Source of the DNA: Heterobilharzia americana
Taxonomy: Eukaryota > Platyhelminthes > Trematoda > Strigeidida > Schistosomatidae
Reading direction: 5' to 3'
NCBI GenBank assembly: GCA_944470555.2
Contig: OX104127.1
Coordinates: forward strand, 126,977,113-127,041,112
DNA length: 64,000 nucleotides
A program made the position numbers and the translations under genes. Positions 23,475-35,602 of this stretch are shown here, one piece after another (position 1 is the first letter of the stretch; every line of letters begins with the position of its first letter). The notes beneath the pieces were generated by a model, which was given only the letters and a program-made list of their open reading frames with translations, ran no database searches and was not told the DNA's origin.

Positions 23475-25150
23475 TAAAGAGTATGTAATAGGTGTTATTA
23501 CATGCTTATACTACTGAAATCATAAAAAAATAGGTGTTAAAACTAGCTGGTGAATGTATCAGTGAAATTTCATTAACAGTTTTGCTTTTCTGTTAAGTCT
23601 GTCAGTGTTTTACTTCAAAAACAATAAAGTATCATTCTCATTCAGTAACTCTATGCTTCTTGTAGGAATGGAAAGTGAGATTGAGAATTGAAGGATTCGT
23701 AACAATTCATAACAGGTTTCAATCATACCATCTGAATAAACTTCTCTCATAAGGTATGAGTTTTATCTATATGATTAATTTCTCATTTTTATCCATATTA
23801 AAAACAGTTAGGATAAAACTGTTGACACTGGGTAATTTGTTTCTTTCTCTTACGTCAGACTTGTTTATTTGATTTAACATTCTGATACTGTGTTATCCAT
23901 TCAATGACGATTTTAAAATAAATTACTGCTCACAACTCGTTTTATTATGAAACAGTGTCAAATAACAACTCATAGTACAATAAACAGATATGTATAGAGC
24001 AACTAAATATGCAGTGAATAAAGGAAGATAGAAAAAGATTTCAGCTTCACCACTACAGCTTACTTAAAGTCATGTAAAGAAATACCTCTAACTACTGGTT
24101 TTTATCATCTTGATGATAAAAGTTGTGAGGGACTACACCTAAGACAGATCTACAATTATGTGACTTTATGGTATAGCCTAATCTACAGTTCTGGTCAATT
24201 TCTGACTTGGAACTTTTTTTCTATTAAAGATGAATAGTTAGAATGGTTTCCATATTGTTGGATTAATTTATCCACAGGTTTACAATATGACCAACCAACT
24301 AATCTTCTGTACTGAGAACTGTATCTATCCTAAGAATAATTCCTACGTAAGCAATGATTCAACAATATTCATGGTTGAATACGTTTTCTGTCTTCCCACT
24401 TTAACACGCTTGCGTCACAACTATGAGCGGAGACATAGTGAACTACTGAATAGTAGACTTTTTCTCCAGTTTTATTATCAGATATCCTGTCTTAACCAGA
24501 AAGGTTGGAAGTGGTAAGAGAGTATTGTAGTATTCTCACTGACTTTTCAAAGTAGCTGCATATTATAGCGGAGAATGAATCAATAATAGACAAATTTTAA
24601 TCTCCTAACTAGCGTGTTAGAAAAAAGTAGCTTCGTCTTATATCATTTTCACAAAGAGAATGTTTGAAACTCATGAACATGTATAGCATTATTAAATACC
24701 AACATGTAACTGTTTGCTAATTTAGTAAGAATCGCTGATTTTACATGGTTGTCTCTGTGAAAATACTCAGTAACTAGAAGCTACTTTGTAATCAGTTATC
24801 CTAGTTCCCAGTCAATTAATAAGCAGTCGCCACGTTATCTTATTGGGAATCCATTTGGAGATGTAAAATTCATTTGAGTAAGGGTCAAGAATTTGGTGAA
24901 ACAGAGTTGTGCTGGTTCATAAGGTAATATATTAAATTCTTTTGGCACGGGATTTACACCTTCAATCCTTGCCTGAACTCGGAAGTAACCAAGGTATTAT
25001 ATGTCAGCAGTCGGTTGAAAAGAATGACCAAGAACCTTTGTTTCCGATTTGATGGAACTCATCAGTTAGGTTTATCTTCAACCACTAATGGATTGTCCTC
25101 TTCGTGATCTACATCCATAGAACCTCTTTCTTAAGCCAATTTATCTACTG
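23475..25150. other. AT-rich stretch with one retrotransposon scrap
   Basis: 24085-24200 weakly matches the minus-strand 3' end of non-LTR family 2 at 4570-4690 ('actggtttttatcatcttg' against 'actggtttctatcgtcttg'). A 76-codon ORF (24287-24517) has no recognised motif. Nothing else supported. Confidence 0.35.
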
Positions 25151-25156
25151 ATATGA

Positions 25157-25555
25157 TCATACTACCGCATATAGGAGTGAAACGGGCCTACAAGTCGGAT
25201 ACCAGATGATAATCAACGGCAATGCCAAATCGTAACAACTCAACGTTGGTTGAATTCTATTTGGTAAAGTTCCACCTGAGCTAACTATCGCTTTACATCT
25301 AACACCAAACACAGTAGACTGCACTTCCGTTTCACTTAGCTCAGTGACCATACCGCTTAACTTGACCGGTTGACTGCAGGCAGCGCTGATTACCTGGGAA
25401 ATGATAGTATTATGGTTTTCTCCCCAGGGACCTATTCCTGTTAATGCCCCTGATAAGATATTATCATGTATAAGCATAAATACGGATATCATAGTATGGT
25501 AAACTTGTAAACAGGTGGATAATTTTATTTTTGAATTACAATGAATAAGCCTCAA
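25157..25555 (-). other. Unrecognised 132-codon ORF
   Basis: The longest open frame outside recognised repeats. The middle part (GALTGIGPWGENHNTII, then CSQPVKLSGMVTELSETEVQ) has a balanced, protein-like composition and the DNA is locally less AT-rich than its flanks. No domain, signal peptide or clear membrane segment, although the C-terminal LALPLIIIWYPTC is hydrophobic. It may be a decayed mobile-element protein, a host exon or chance. The ATG is simply the first in frame. Confidence 0.2.
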
Positions 25556-26645
25556 CTGAAGATATAGTTTTTAGCAAAAGTAAGGATGTTTAAAATATGT
25601 AAAATATGTTTTATTTCGTTTGGCACTAAGTATTGTTAGTCAGGTGACTAACTGAGGACATGAATGATCATGATTCGCCTGACATATTCGTTTCCTCATG
25701 AAAGCAAACACTTCACACATTGCAAATACGGAATATACCTGTTAGGACTAATGGCTTTTCGTATACACCGCATATAAATGAAAAAGTGTGTAGATTACAT
25801 ACAGGTTTATCAGCACTTTAGTTATCGATTGTCTTTGTTGCTTAGATTTTATGAATTCCAAGTAGAACATTAGCCACAGGATGATTGTTGACACAGTAGG
25901 GACATATTTTCCCTTTTTGGAATGAATTGTTTTCCTTCAATATACTATCACATTACGTAAATAAGTCACACACGTGTAAATATCACATTTTTTTCTAGGC
26001 ATTGCTACATTTCTTTGAATTTAGTCGATACAGGATTCTCCATCATGATTACCTGAGAAAGACAACATGTTTCGACTACATGCTGTGAAACAAAGCGGAT
26101 ATAATCAGTAGAATTTTACCTAGTTAATTTATTCTCAGATTAGAATAAGGTTTAAATTAAAGGTTCCTTTCATTTTGTGATTCATCTTTCCATCCAAACT
26201 CGTGGATAGAGTTAGCGTGGTCTTTATTATTCATTCATCTTATTAGGACTAGTCCAAGTTAACAATTTTAGTTTCGTCTTCTAGAAAGTTAAACAATATT
26301 CGGATGTACATCTGCTCCCAGTTAGAAAGCTCCGACATTTCAGTTTGAATATTTTCTACTTATTTCATTGCGTATATACTTTGTGGATAGTAAGTAGTTT
26401 ATCGAAAATATAATCAGATGTGTAGTGAACAAAGTTTATTTTGTTAAAAATATAGACAAGTGGTCTCTTGAGACTTCTTTTTTTCAATAGTTGATGTGGA
26501 AATTCGCTAACGGGTAAATTTAAAAGACATAACAGACTCTGTTTCAAAATAAAGCATTTATTTAATAGACACTTCTGTTCCATCAAGAACAAAATATTCA
26601 GCGAAGAGACTCTTTTCAACGAATTTATTTTCAAGCTGTACAATC

Positions 26646-26646
<1 letters not shown>

Positions 26647-26679
<33 letters not shown>
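26647..26679. repeat. (TA)n microsatellite in left arm
   Basis: Uninterrupted alternating TA, mirrored by the run at 27339-27365. Confidence 0.95.
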
Positions 26680-26682
<3 letters not shown>

Positions 26683-26798
26683 ATTTGAAAAATTATATCC
26701 CGTGAGGAAAACTAAACAGTATGTGATGATGACAATAATAATAGGGCGGATGATGACATCGACATTTGTGATTACAATAACAACTGAAGTGCGAATGA

Positions 26799-26905
26799 AT
26801 CCCGGTGGGAAAAACATCACTCACTGGGAAGCAGGTGCATCCAGCTGACGAGTCCCAAATAGGACGAAACGCGCATCCTGGATTCCACTGCTAGCCACGA
26901 TCCAT
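26799..26905 (+). mobile_element. SM-alpha-like SINE, 5'-truncated
   Basis: Starts at 'aatcccggtggg', the position of the B box end, directly against the inverted-repeat arm, and continues through the hammerhead to the tail 'ctagccacgatccatcatt'. The A box and most of the tRNA-like head are missing, so it lacks its own full pol III promoter. Confidence 0.75.
26831..26891 (+). ncRNA. Hammerhead ribozyme, type I, core intact
   Basis: Self-cleaving RNA motif of the SM-alpha type. Stem I: 'ccag' (26841-26844) with 'ctgg' (26878-26881), and 'gcag' (26831-26834) with 'ctgc' (26888-26891) beyond an internal loop. Core CTGACGA at 26845-26851 fits CUGANGA, in which the fifth base is free. Stem II is GTCC/GGAC (26852-26855, 26862-26865) with loop CAAATA. 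Core GAAA at 26866-26869. Stem III is minimal, as known for this family, here essentially one A-U pair, because the second pair is C-A instead of C-G. Cleavage would be expected after ATC, at 26877. This is the best-preserved ribozyme in the window. Confidence 0.85.
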
Positions 26906-27338
26906 CATTAATATATGGAATGTATCATAGAGAGTATATAACTCAAAAGGGGGTGAAAAAATTGCTGAAAATGGTAAACCAATTAAGTATTATGTAACAG
27001 GACTAGGCAAGTTGGACAGGATGAAATCAATGTTTTCTAAAAGGACTAAGACAATTAAGTGAAATAACACCGGAAACTAATTCAAGTGAAAGCGATTATA
27101 ATAACAATAATAGTGATAAAGGAAGGATACTAAGTTTATATCGGTTAAACTAACAAAGTGGGGGAGGGAGCTAATGGGGTTGGAAAATGTTATGGCCATG
27201 AAAAAAACAACAATTGCACACATGTTACATAATCTATTTGTTGTCATTCGCACTTCAGTTGTTATTGTAATCACAAATGTCGATGTCATCATCATATAGT
27301 GTTTAGTTTTCCTCACGGGATATAATTTTTTAAATATC

Positions 27339-27365
27339 ATATATATATATATATATATATATATA
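27339..27365. repeat. (AT)n microsatellite in right arm
   Basis: Mirror of the run at 26647-26679 within the inverted repeat. Confidence 0.95.
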
Positions 27366-27724
27366 CGATTGTACAGCTTGAAAATAAATTCGTTGAAAAG
27401 AGTCTCTTCGCTGAATATCTTGTTCTTGATGTTACAGTGGGAATTATTGAATTACTTCTGTTCCAGACAAAAAGCAGCACTTTGCATCTACGACTTATTA
27501 GAGACTATTCATACACCATGTTCAGTTCATTCACTGAAAGATGATTTTTGTAGGTGTTCAAACTATTTGTCAGCTAGATTGTTAAGAATACCTGAGATTC
27601 ACAAAAAAATTCAATGCACATTGTTTTCGTCTAGAGGCTTCTTGTCCGGCAGTAGCTCCCAAACACTGTTTAACTGGTGTCTTTTTCAGACTGGAATTAA
27701 TCCTGCGCAGGGTTCGTCTTGAAA

Positions 27725-30700
27725 ATTAAATCTGTATCAAATACAACCGGTTTTACAGAGCATGCAACATGTAGCTTAGCGAGCGAAGCGTTTTCGCCGA
27801 AAACGATCGATGACAAATTCTGTCATCAGTTAGGAACAGTTTTCAGCAAAGGGATAAGGAAATAACTTCATGTATCCGTCTAGTATTTTACCTGGAAGCA
27901 AGTAAGTGCGACTGTAAATTTCGTAAACTTTTGAGGCATTCACGAAAAACATTCAGCAATCCCTGCTTATGTTTTTAAGAATATGAGGGTAAGTGAAGTT
28001 ATCAACAGAAAGTTTTTCGATATAAAGACGTTTTTCTTTAAAGTTGATGAAGCAAAACGAAACTCCTATGTTTCGCAACCATGGGACACATGTCATACCT
28101 AATATTCGCAGCATATTTTACTTCATATCATGTTGTATGGAAAAATATTAAAAAAGGGACATGTAGAATCCCGGTAAGTATGTGGAAAGTAGTATGACTT
28201 ATACTAGTATCCAGAGGAAGTGGTCGTGAACACACTGGTCACTGATACCAAACAATTAAAGCATAGAGCAAGAAAATTGACACTGGTTTTGAGGAGTTAT
28301 TTTTATGTAGCATAGATTGAAGCATAAATATGCTCGTATTTATAAATGAATGAGATAAAAAAACTATTCTGACATTTTCATCAACGCGGGGAGAACCACA
28401 TTTGCAAAATAATGTAAGCTCGTTGTATTTCGAGGCTTCTCTTCAGTTGCTGATAGCCTAAACATTCACGAAATTGGAGAAATTGGAGAATAAACCTTTT
28501 TGAGTAGGAAGAACATGAAAATTTGTTAAACCTTCGGTTGGAGAAGAAAACGTTGAATGGTAATACCACAGTTCTAGGTGAAAACAAAGTGAAGCGTTTA
28601 TTTAGTAGTAGTTAAGATTTCAAAGTTTAAACAAACAGTTTACGACAAAACATTCCTCATTTTTAATCACAATCAAAAACTTAATGAGTAATACGTAAGG
28701 AGACAAGTAAAGGAGGTAGATTAGATAGAAATTAGTGGGTAAGCGGAATATGGTGAAAGCTCATGTTATAAGGGCAAGAAACTGTAACATTGGCAAGGTC
28801 AGTATGAATTCAACTTACCACAGTCAATTCGGAAAAGCGAGTTAGGATTCAATTTCTTTACTCATTGGTCATATTAGATGCAGCTGATATACCCACATCA
28901 TATCCCAAATCAATTAAATTATGAGTGGTTGGCTTCATAAATAAGTGGGATTCGTTTGGTCAAAGACTTCTTGGAATGTTCTCGGAGACGCGGATTGAAG
29001 TCCATCTTTATGTCTTTTCAATATACTTGCCTTCATAACTATACGCAAATTTATGAATATGGTCTGAGATGAAATGAGTTACGTATTTATCCACTTCTGA
29101 CTAGGAAAAATATTCGTAGTGTTCTACACAGTAGTGAAAAGTAACTTTCATACTCTTTTTGCTCACCTTCATCATTAAACTACAATCACACGGTTTTATG
29201 ACTCAAACTTTCAGAAATTATCAGTTTCGAGAATGAAAGAAGAGAATGTGGACACTGTTCATGTGAACATGAACCATGAATCGCAAGCAAATGTGAATAA
29301 AGCTGTTTTACTCTGTAAAAAATACCAAGAAAACAAGTCGTTTTCGTCTCGAATATCTCATTCTCTATCTTAAAAGGTTCTACCACTTACAGATACTAAT
29401 GGTCTTTGAAACAAAACAATTTCATCTTTATTCATTCAAATACCTTTTTATCATGAGGGATACATATTTCATATGTTCCTTAGGGTTTGTGTGATACTAT
29501 AAAACAAATTTCTAAAACCCTAGATGTTTCCATTTAACTGTAATATACAGCTGATGATCACTGCGTAGTAAAAGCTTTCATGTTTTATAGTTCTGTACAA
29601 GTTTCTACCGATTTCCATCTTGTTTAAAAATCTGTTTACTAATGCATTGGTTTGCGGAGTGTATTAAACAAATAAATCGATACTTAGGAAATAAGTCACG
29701 GGAAAACGAAACAAGCAGTTGAAACTTTTAGAAGATTGCATTTCTGAAACAATTTAGGTAGCAGAAGGAAATATCTTATTCTAAGTTTATTATGCAAATA
29801 TACTATACAATAGTTTTGTGAATGGATATTTTTATCTAGCAGCTGATGAAATAAAATCCCATAAGAAAATATGCAACATCAAGCAATTTTTAAAACCTGA
29901 CTTACGCAGAAGATAATTAAAGAAAAAGTTGTGTGAAATCATTCATGAGACATTTTTCTGTGGAGAATATTTCCATGTTTGATTTCTAATTGTTAATTAC
30001 AACAGAGATCATTTATCATTTTACAGCTATTTGGAAGTTTTTTTAAATCAGTCGATCACTTGAAATCTGTTCAGGAACTGGGTAACAACTAGTGGACCAC
30101 ACATCGATACGACTAATTCAGGTTGTATCCAGTATGTCAAATTACTCCTTGGAACTGGACCTAATGAAATTACTTATGACAGCAAAGGCTTTTTATTTGA
30201 GAAGAATGCTGGCTGTTTAGATCATTTGATAGATTATATCATATATTGTTTGATAATAATGCAGGCTTGTTCCTCTAGAAGATCCCAGAAATTAATTTGA
30301 CCGTAATTTATGTCCCTGCCAGAGTGTTTAAATTCTACCCTCACATTATCCCCGAAATATAATTAAAATCACAGCCTGACACTTAGAAGTAAACAGCATA
30401 CATTGTTTGACAACGATAACTCAAATTCCTCCACCGATATGAAATTGTCGTAAGTTTAGATATTTATCAGTTGTACCCTGTCCATCTTCCAGCACCAGGG
30501 TTATTTAGTCGGAAGTTTATACAAACGTTTCATCCATATACTTTATTACATTTCCCTGAACATTATCTCAGTGGAGCAAAGCTATCAGTATGTAAAACTT
30601 CATTCTATTCTGTATGTGTCCTATTATAGTTAACACTTACTGGTCAGTCCCAACTCTCAGATGATCTTGACTCAAGTTATGCAGGCTGTCAGACATATTT

Positions 30701-32231
30701 CACACTAAAATTTAACTATCCTATGTTTGTAATAAAGATCTAAGTTCTTCCGATTACTGACACCGTAAAATACTTTGGAATCCATTTAGTGGTAACTAAT
30801 CTCTCATCACTAAGTTAGTAATTTGAGAATAACTGTAAATTCTGTACATCCGTTCAGATTCATCACTAGCTAACAGTGAATAAATTCTTCTTCTTCTCTT
30901 CGATCCCAAGTGAATTAAATTTACTCTATGTAGGAAAATTATCAAGTTCCAACCTATCTCAACAGTCAGTAAGTGTATTATGATGCACCGTGGAATTGTA
31001 AATTGTTTTGCTTAGAGAAGAAACGATTGCCGGTAAAAGGTTTTTGTTAAAATGCCCACTGAATCCGAATGCCTAACTAAAACACCTCAGGATTATGAGA
31101 ATAAAGATTAGCAGTGCTTGGGTATGTGTGTATGTGGCCAGAAAATCAACCAAAAGACTTGAAACAGCAGAAAAGATAACATTTGTCACTTATTTACCAT
31201 CAGTTTTACGCTTTAAGGGCATTCAAACTAATGTCTAAACGGCATTTTGTGACAGTACAGCTGAAAAACACTAACATTTTAATTACTCCTGTTAAAATCA
31301 TGTCTAAGTCAGCAGGAAAAGTTTTCGAAATTTGTCGAGAGAGAAAACACTGAGCTGTAGTACAATAAGAAAATTAAAAACGCTGTAACTATTTACACAA
31401 CCTTCAGACGAAGATTATGAAATTTGTCATGCGAAAGAATGTAAGGCATTTGAACCAGTCCTGTGAAGTTATATCATACTAAAAATTGAGTACAGATAAT
31501 CTGAATCTAAAAACGGTTTCTCACTACTTGGTCCCTAGTCAATAAATGCTTAGTATCTTAAATATCATACTGACATGTTTATATCGAATGATTTCAAAAT
31601 ACTTTCTGATATATACTGTTGATTACAGTGATAAATAAATAGAATTTGAGGTAAAAAAGTTCATTATGGATAGATCTTAAAACTTCACTGAAATGACTGT
31701 TAACCGAAATATCACTACTGTTGATGCAGAACTACACTGTGTGAATATAACCGTAGGACCTGATGAAGTTATCAGAAAGAATATTATTTTTACATTCAAA
31801 TGATTTGTTTCACAAACTGCATCCAAATAAAGACGTTAATCGAAGTGCTGTTAAAATAAAATATCCACATTCATGAGCTTGTTTGAAAGAAAAAAAAACT
31901 GTTTTCAGTTTAAATTACAATAGCATCTCATAAAACAACGCTGAAGATGATGCCTATACTGATATCGAACCTGGTGCCCATAAAGAATCTAGGTATGACT
32001 ACGAAAGAACTACTAAGACATTTCTGATTATTCCACTTCGGTTGGCTTTTTACTCAATATAACACAATCACATTCATCACCAAAAGTATTGGGGGAACTT
32101 TAATCAACCTCATATAATATTTATGTGTCAAGCAAAATTTGACTACATGAATACCGTTTTACTGAAATGGTCTGGAATGTGTCAGAATTAGTTTTTGGTA
32201 TGGTAACTTTTTAATAGGCTGTGGGTAGAAA

Positions 32232-32232
<1 letters not shown>
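27725..32232. other. 4.5 kb of AT-rich DNA with no recognised feature
   Basis: Short ORFs only. CTGATGA words at 29551 and 31757 were inspected as possible hammerhead cores and not accepted. No mobile element seen. Confidence 0.45.

Positions 32233-32292
<60 letters not shown>
32233..32292. repeat. (TA)30 microsatellite
   Basis: The longest TA run in the window, ending exactly where the 5' end of the RTE copy begins. Confidence 0.97.
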
Positions 32293-32295
<3 letters not shown>

Positions 32296-35200
32296 TAACC
32301 TCGCCTGGTTAACTAGTTCACTAGTTACTAGCCCCTCCTAAGCCCGGGTAAACAGGGAAGGTTGGACATAGGGAGAGCAACCCTACTCCGGAAAACAAAT
32401 CTAACCCCTAAAGAAACTTCAAAGCACAAACGATATATAAAAATAACAACAAAATTATTCCTCACTGGAATCGGAGAGGCGAAATGACGCCAGTTGGTGA
32501 AAGCTTTCGGAAAGCCAATTGGTCGATGTGTCTTCTCTCAACCGATGAAAGCGAAAGTAAACGTGGGGACATGGAATGTCCGCACCATGTTTAAACCAAG
32601 CAAGGCAGCCCAGATTGAAAACGAGATGAGAAGGTATCACATTGAAGTGCTTGGAATATGTGAAAGCAGATGGAATGGGAGTGGACTCTCCAAACTGTCA
32701 ACTGGAGAGTCAATGATAAACTTCTCCGATATTGTCACCCAGACGACAACCACAAGCACACTGAGGGAGTGGCTATCATGATGTCCTCAAGAGCATCGAA
32801 GGCTCATGCAGTGGGAACCAATCTCCTCCAGGATCATGACAGCAAGATTCAACTCAAATGGAAGGAAGGTCACAATCATACAGTGCTACACTATGTACCT
32901 ACAAATAATGCAGAGCAAGAGAAAAAGGAGGAATTCTACAGACAACTTCAATCAACACTGGACAAGACCCCTCCCTAGTTGGCGACATCAAAATTCTGAT
33001 GGGCGGCATGAATGCCAAACTGGGAGGGGACAACACAGGAAGAGAACTAACCATGGGTCGAGAGGCGCTAGGTGAAATGAATGAGAATGGAGAATTGTTT
33101 GCAGAATTCTGTGCATTCAACGATTTGGTGATTGGAGTCAGGCAGTGTGTTCAGGCACAAGGATATCCACAAGTCAGCGACATGGATTTCACCAGATGGA
33201 CACACTAAGAACCAAATCGACTTTATCTCAATCTCAAGAAAATGGAGATGCAGTCTACTTAACACAAGATCAAGAAGAGGAGCAGATGTAGGTTCACACC
33301 AGTATCTAGTGCAAGGAACCTAACTTCCAAATCAAGTTAAAAGCCTTCAAGGGAGCTGGTGATAGACCGCATTTCAAGTACAACACTCGGAAACTGAAGG
33401 ATGAAACTACAAAGGAAAGCTTCACGTCAGTCAGCCATCAAGACAAAATGGGAGATATCGAGGAACATCCCTGAAGAAACCTGTGTGGAAGAACATTGGA
33501 AGTCTTTGAAAGCTATGTGGAAAGAAACCTGCACAACAGTATTAGGAAGGAAGAAGAAAGAAGACAAGGAATGGATCTCGACGGATACCTGGAAGCTGAT
33601 CGAGCAGGGAGAGGAGGATGGTGAAGCAGAAGATAAACCAGTGCAAGGATGCTCAACGACAAGAGGAACTGAGCACAATGTATAAAACACTGGATAAAGA
33701 AGTGAATAAGAGTGCACGAAAAGACAAAAGACACTTCTACGACACACTGGCAAGTGAAGCAGAACAGGCTGCAGGTAAGAGAGACAGAGACCTGACAACA
33801 TTGTATCAAATAACCAGGTTGCTATCTGGGAAGAGATCAGCGCAGACGAAACCAATAAAGGATGATGACGGAAATTTAATTACGAAAGAAGAGAAACAGA
33901 GGAAACAATGGGCCGACCACTTCAAGAAGCTCTTGAATCCACCACCACCACCACCTGTACTTCGTCCAGAAATACCACCAACAGCCCAGCCGCTGAACAA
34001 CTACAAGTGAACACAAATCCTCCAACGAAAGTGAAGTCGTGAACGCCATAAAGCTACTCAAATGCGGGAAAGCAGCAGGACCAGATGGGATCCCGCCAGA
34101 AGCACTGAAAACAGACACAGAGACAACAGCAGACATGCTCACACCACATCACTATTGCAGAAGGTGTAGAAGGAAGAGAAGGTACCTGCCCATTGATTAG
34201 AAGAAGGGTTACCTTGTCAAACTGCCGAAGAAGGGAGACCCCAGTGTTTGCAAGAACTGGAGCGGAATCACTCTCCTGTCCACCCAATGCAAGCAAAATA
34301 TTAAGCCGCATCATCCTGGAGAGGCTTAAAGATGCACTGGATTCAAAACTACGACCGGAACAGGCAGGCTTCAGGAAGTACAAATCATGTGCTGATCAAA
34401 TTGCAACGGTTCGCATCATCATAGAACAGAGCATAGAATGGCAGTCAACACTCTACCTTACCTCAACTTCATCGACTTTGAGAAGGCCTTTGACAGCGTC
34501 GACCGAGAGGTAATTTGGAAACTGCTTCACCACTACGGAGTACCGCAAACCTTTATCAGCCTCATTCAACAACTATATGAAGATGCCACATGCCAAGTAA
34601 TTCACAATGGGAAGCTCAGTGATGCTTTTGAAGTGAAGACAGGAGTGAAACAAGGTTGCCTACTATCTCCCATGATATTCTTGATTGTGGTGGACTGGAT
34701 CATGCAGCAAACAGTGGGGAGCGAGAAGAGGGGGACACGCTGGCTGGACTGGGGAAAAGAACCTAGAAGACTTGGATTTCGCCGATGACTTGTGCCTGAT
34801 GTCACATAAACTTGAAGATCTGCAGGCAAAAACTAACAAGTTGATAGAAGAGGCAGCGAAGATGGGACTTCAGGTGAATATAGAGAAGACAGAAGTGATG
34901 AAGATACCGCACCACCACCATCAACAACAACAACAAACTCCAATCACCGTCAACGGGAGAAACTTAAAGGAAGTAACCTCCTTCACCTATCTAGGCAGGC
35001 AGCACTGTTTCAACTACAGGCGGCACAGGCACAGACGAGGATGTCAAAGTCAGAGTCGGGAAAGCAAGAGAGGAGTTCATTAGCCTGAAACCAGTGTGGA
35101 GATCTTCTGCACTCAGCATGTGGAACAAGATACGGATTTTCAACACCAATGTCAAGTCAGTGCTCCTGTATGGTTCAGAGACTTGGCGCGTCACGAAAGG

Positions 35201-35602
35201 TATTTCCAATAAACTACAGACATTCATCAACAACTGCTTACGCTCGCTACTGGAGATCAGATGGCCAGAAAGAATAAGCAACAAGGTGATCTGGGAACGA
35301 ACCAACCAAGAACCTATCACGCAACAAATATGCAGGAGGAAGTGGAGATGGATTGGGCATGCACTGAGAAGGCCGACTGGGGACATCACACGTCAGGCCC
35401 TCGAGTGGAATCCCCATGGGAAGCGACGAAGTGGACGTCCGAGGGTGACATGGAGGAGGTCGTGCGAGGAGGAAATGAGAGGTTGTGGGCTGTAGTGGAA
35501 CCAGGTTCAAAAGATCCCAGAGAACAGAGTTTACTGGAGACGTGCTACTGAAGCCCTATGTTCCATTAGGAAGCCAAGGGACTAATAATAATAAGAAATA
35601 AT
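32293..35602 (+). pseudogene. RTE-clade (SR2-like) non-LTR retrotransposon, near full-length but frameshifted
   Basis: The most complete copy, about 3.3 kb. A 5' leader of about 200 bp precedes the coding part. Endonuclease: GTWNVRTM (32564-32590), LGICESRWNGSG (32650-32686), KKEEFYRQLQSTLDKTP, the MNAKLGGDNTGREL block (33007-33050), and KNQIDFIS (33208 onward). Linker with GRKKKEDKEW (33544-33575). Reverse transcriptase: QAGFRKYKSCADQIATVR (34358-34412), FIDFEKAFDSVDREVIWKLL (34469-34530), GVKQGCLLSPMIF (34646-34682), LDFADDLCLMSH (34771-34806). C-terminus: LLYGSETW (35164-35187), RWIGHALRRP (35348-35377), GKRRSGRPRVTWRRS. The ORF is split over all three frames by at least eight frameshifts, so it is dead. 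The endonuclease Asp of GDMN reads Gly. The 3' end is 'gttccattaggaagccaagg' plus a TAATAATAATAA tail typical of RTE elements. Expected lifestyle: copying by target-primed reverse transcription at an endonuclease nick. Confidence 0.93.

Larger units (their letters stand above)
26581..27431. repeat. Long inverted repeat with (TA)n inside each arm
   Basis: 26581-26798 and 27244-27431 are reverse complements with few differences: 'catcaagaacaaaatattca', then 'tcaagctgtacaatcg', a (TA)n run, 'aattatatcccgtgagg', and 'acatttgtgattacaat'. The left arm has about 24 extra bases ('aataataatagggcgg...'). The 445-bp centre holds the SM-alpha piece with its hammerhead. The open frames at 26365-26820 (minus) and 27369-27722 (plus) share MYSLKINSLKRVSSLNILFL only because of this symmetry. 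Confidence 0.85.

Noticed and set aside
26365..26820. 151-codon ORF with IYIYIYIYI
   Set aside because: Spans a (TA)n run and an inverted-repeat arm; the similarity to 27369-27722 is a consequence of the DNA symmetry.
29248..29270. Short palindrome 'gttcatgtgaacatgaac'
   Set aside because: Seven-base stems are expected by chance in a window of this size and nothing around it suggests a function.
31757..31785. CTGATGAAGTTATCAGAAAG as a hammerhead core
   Set aside because: No stem II can form between the two boxes and no stem I partner was seen.
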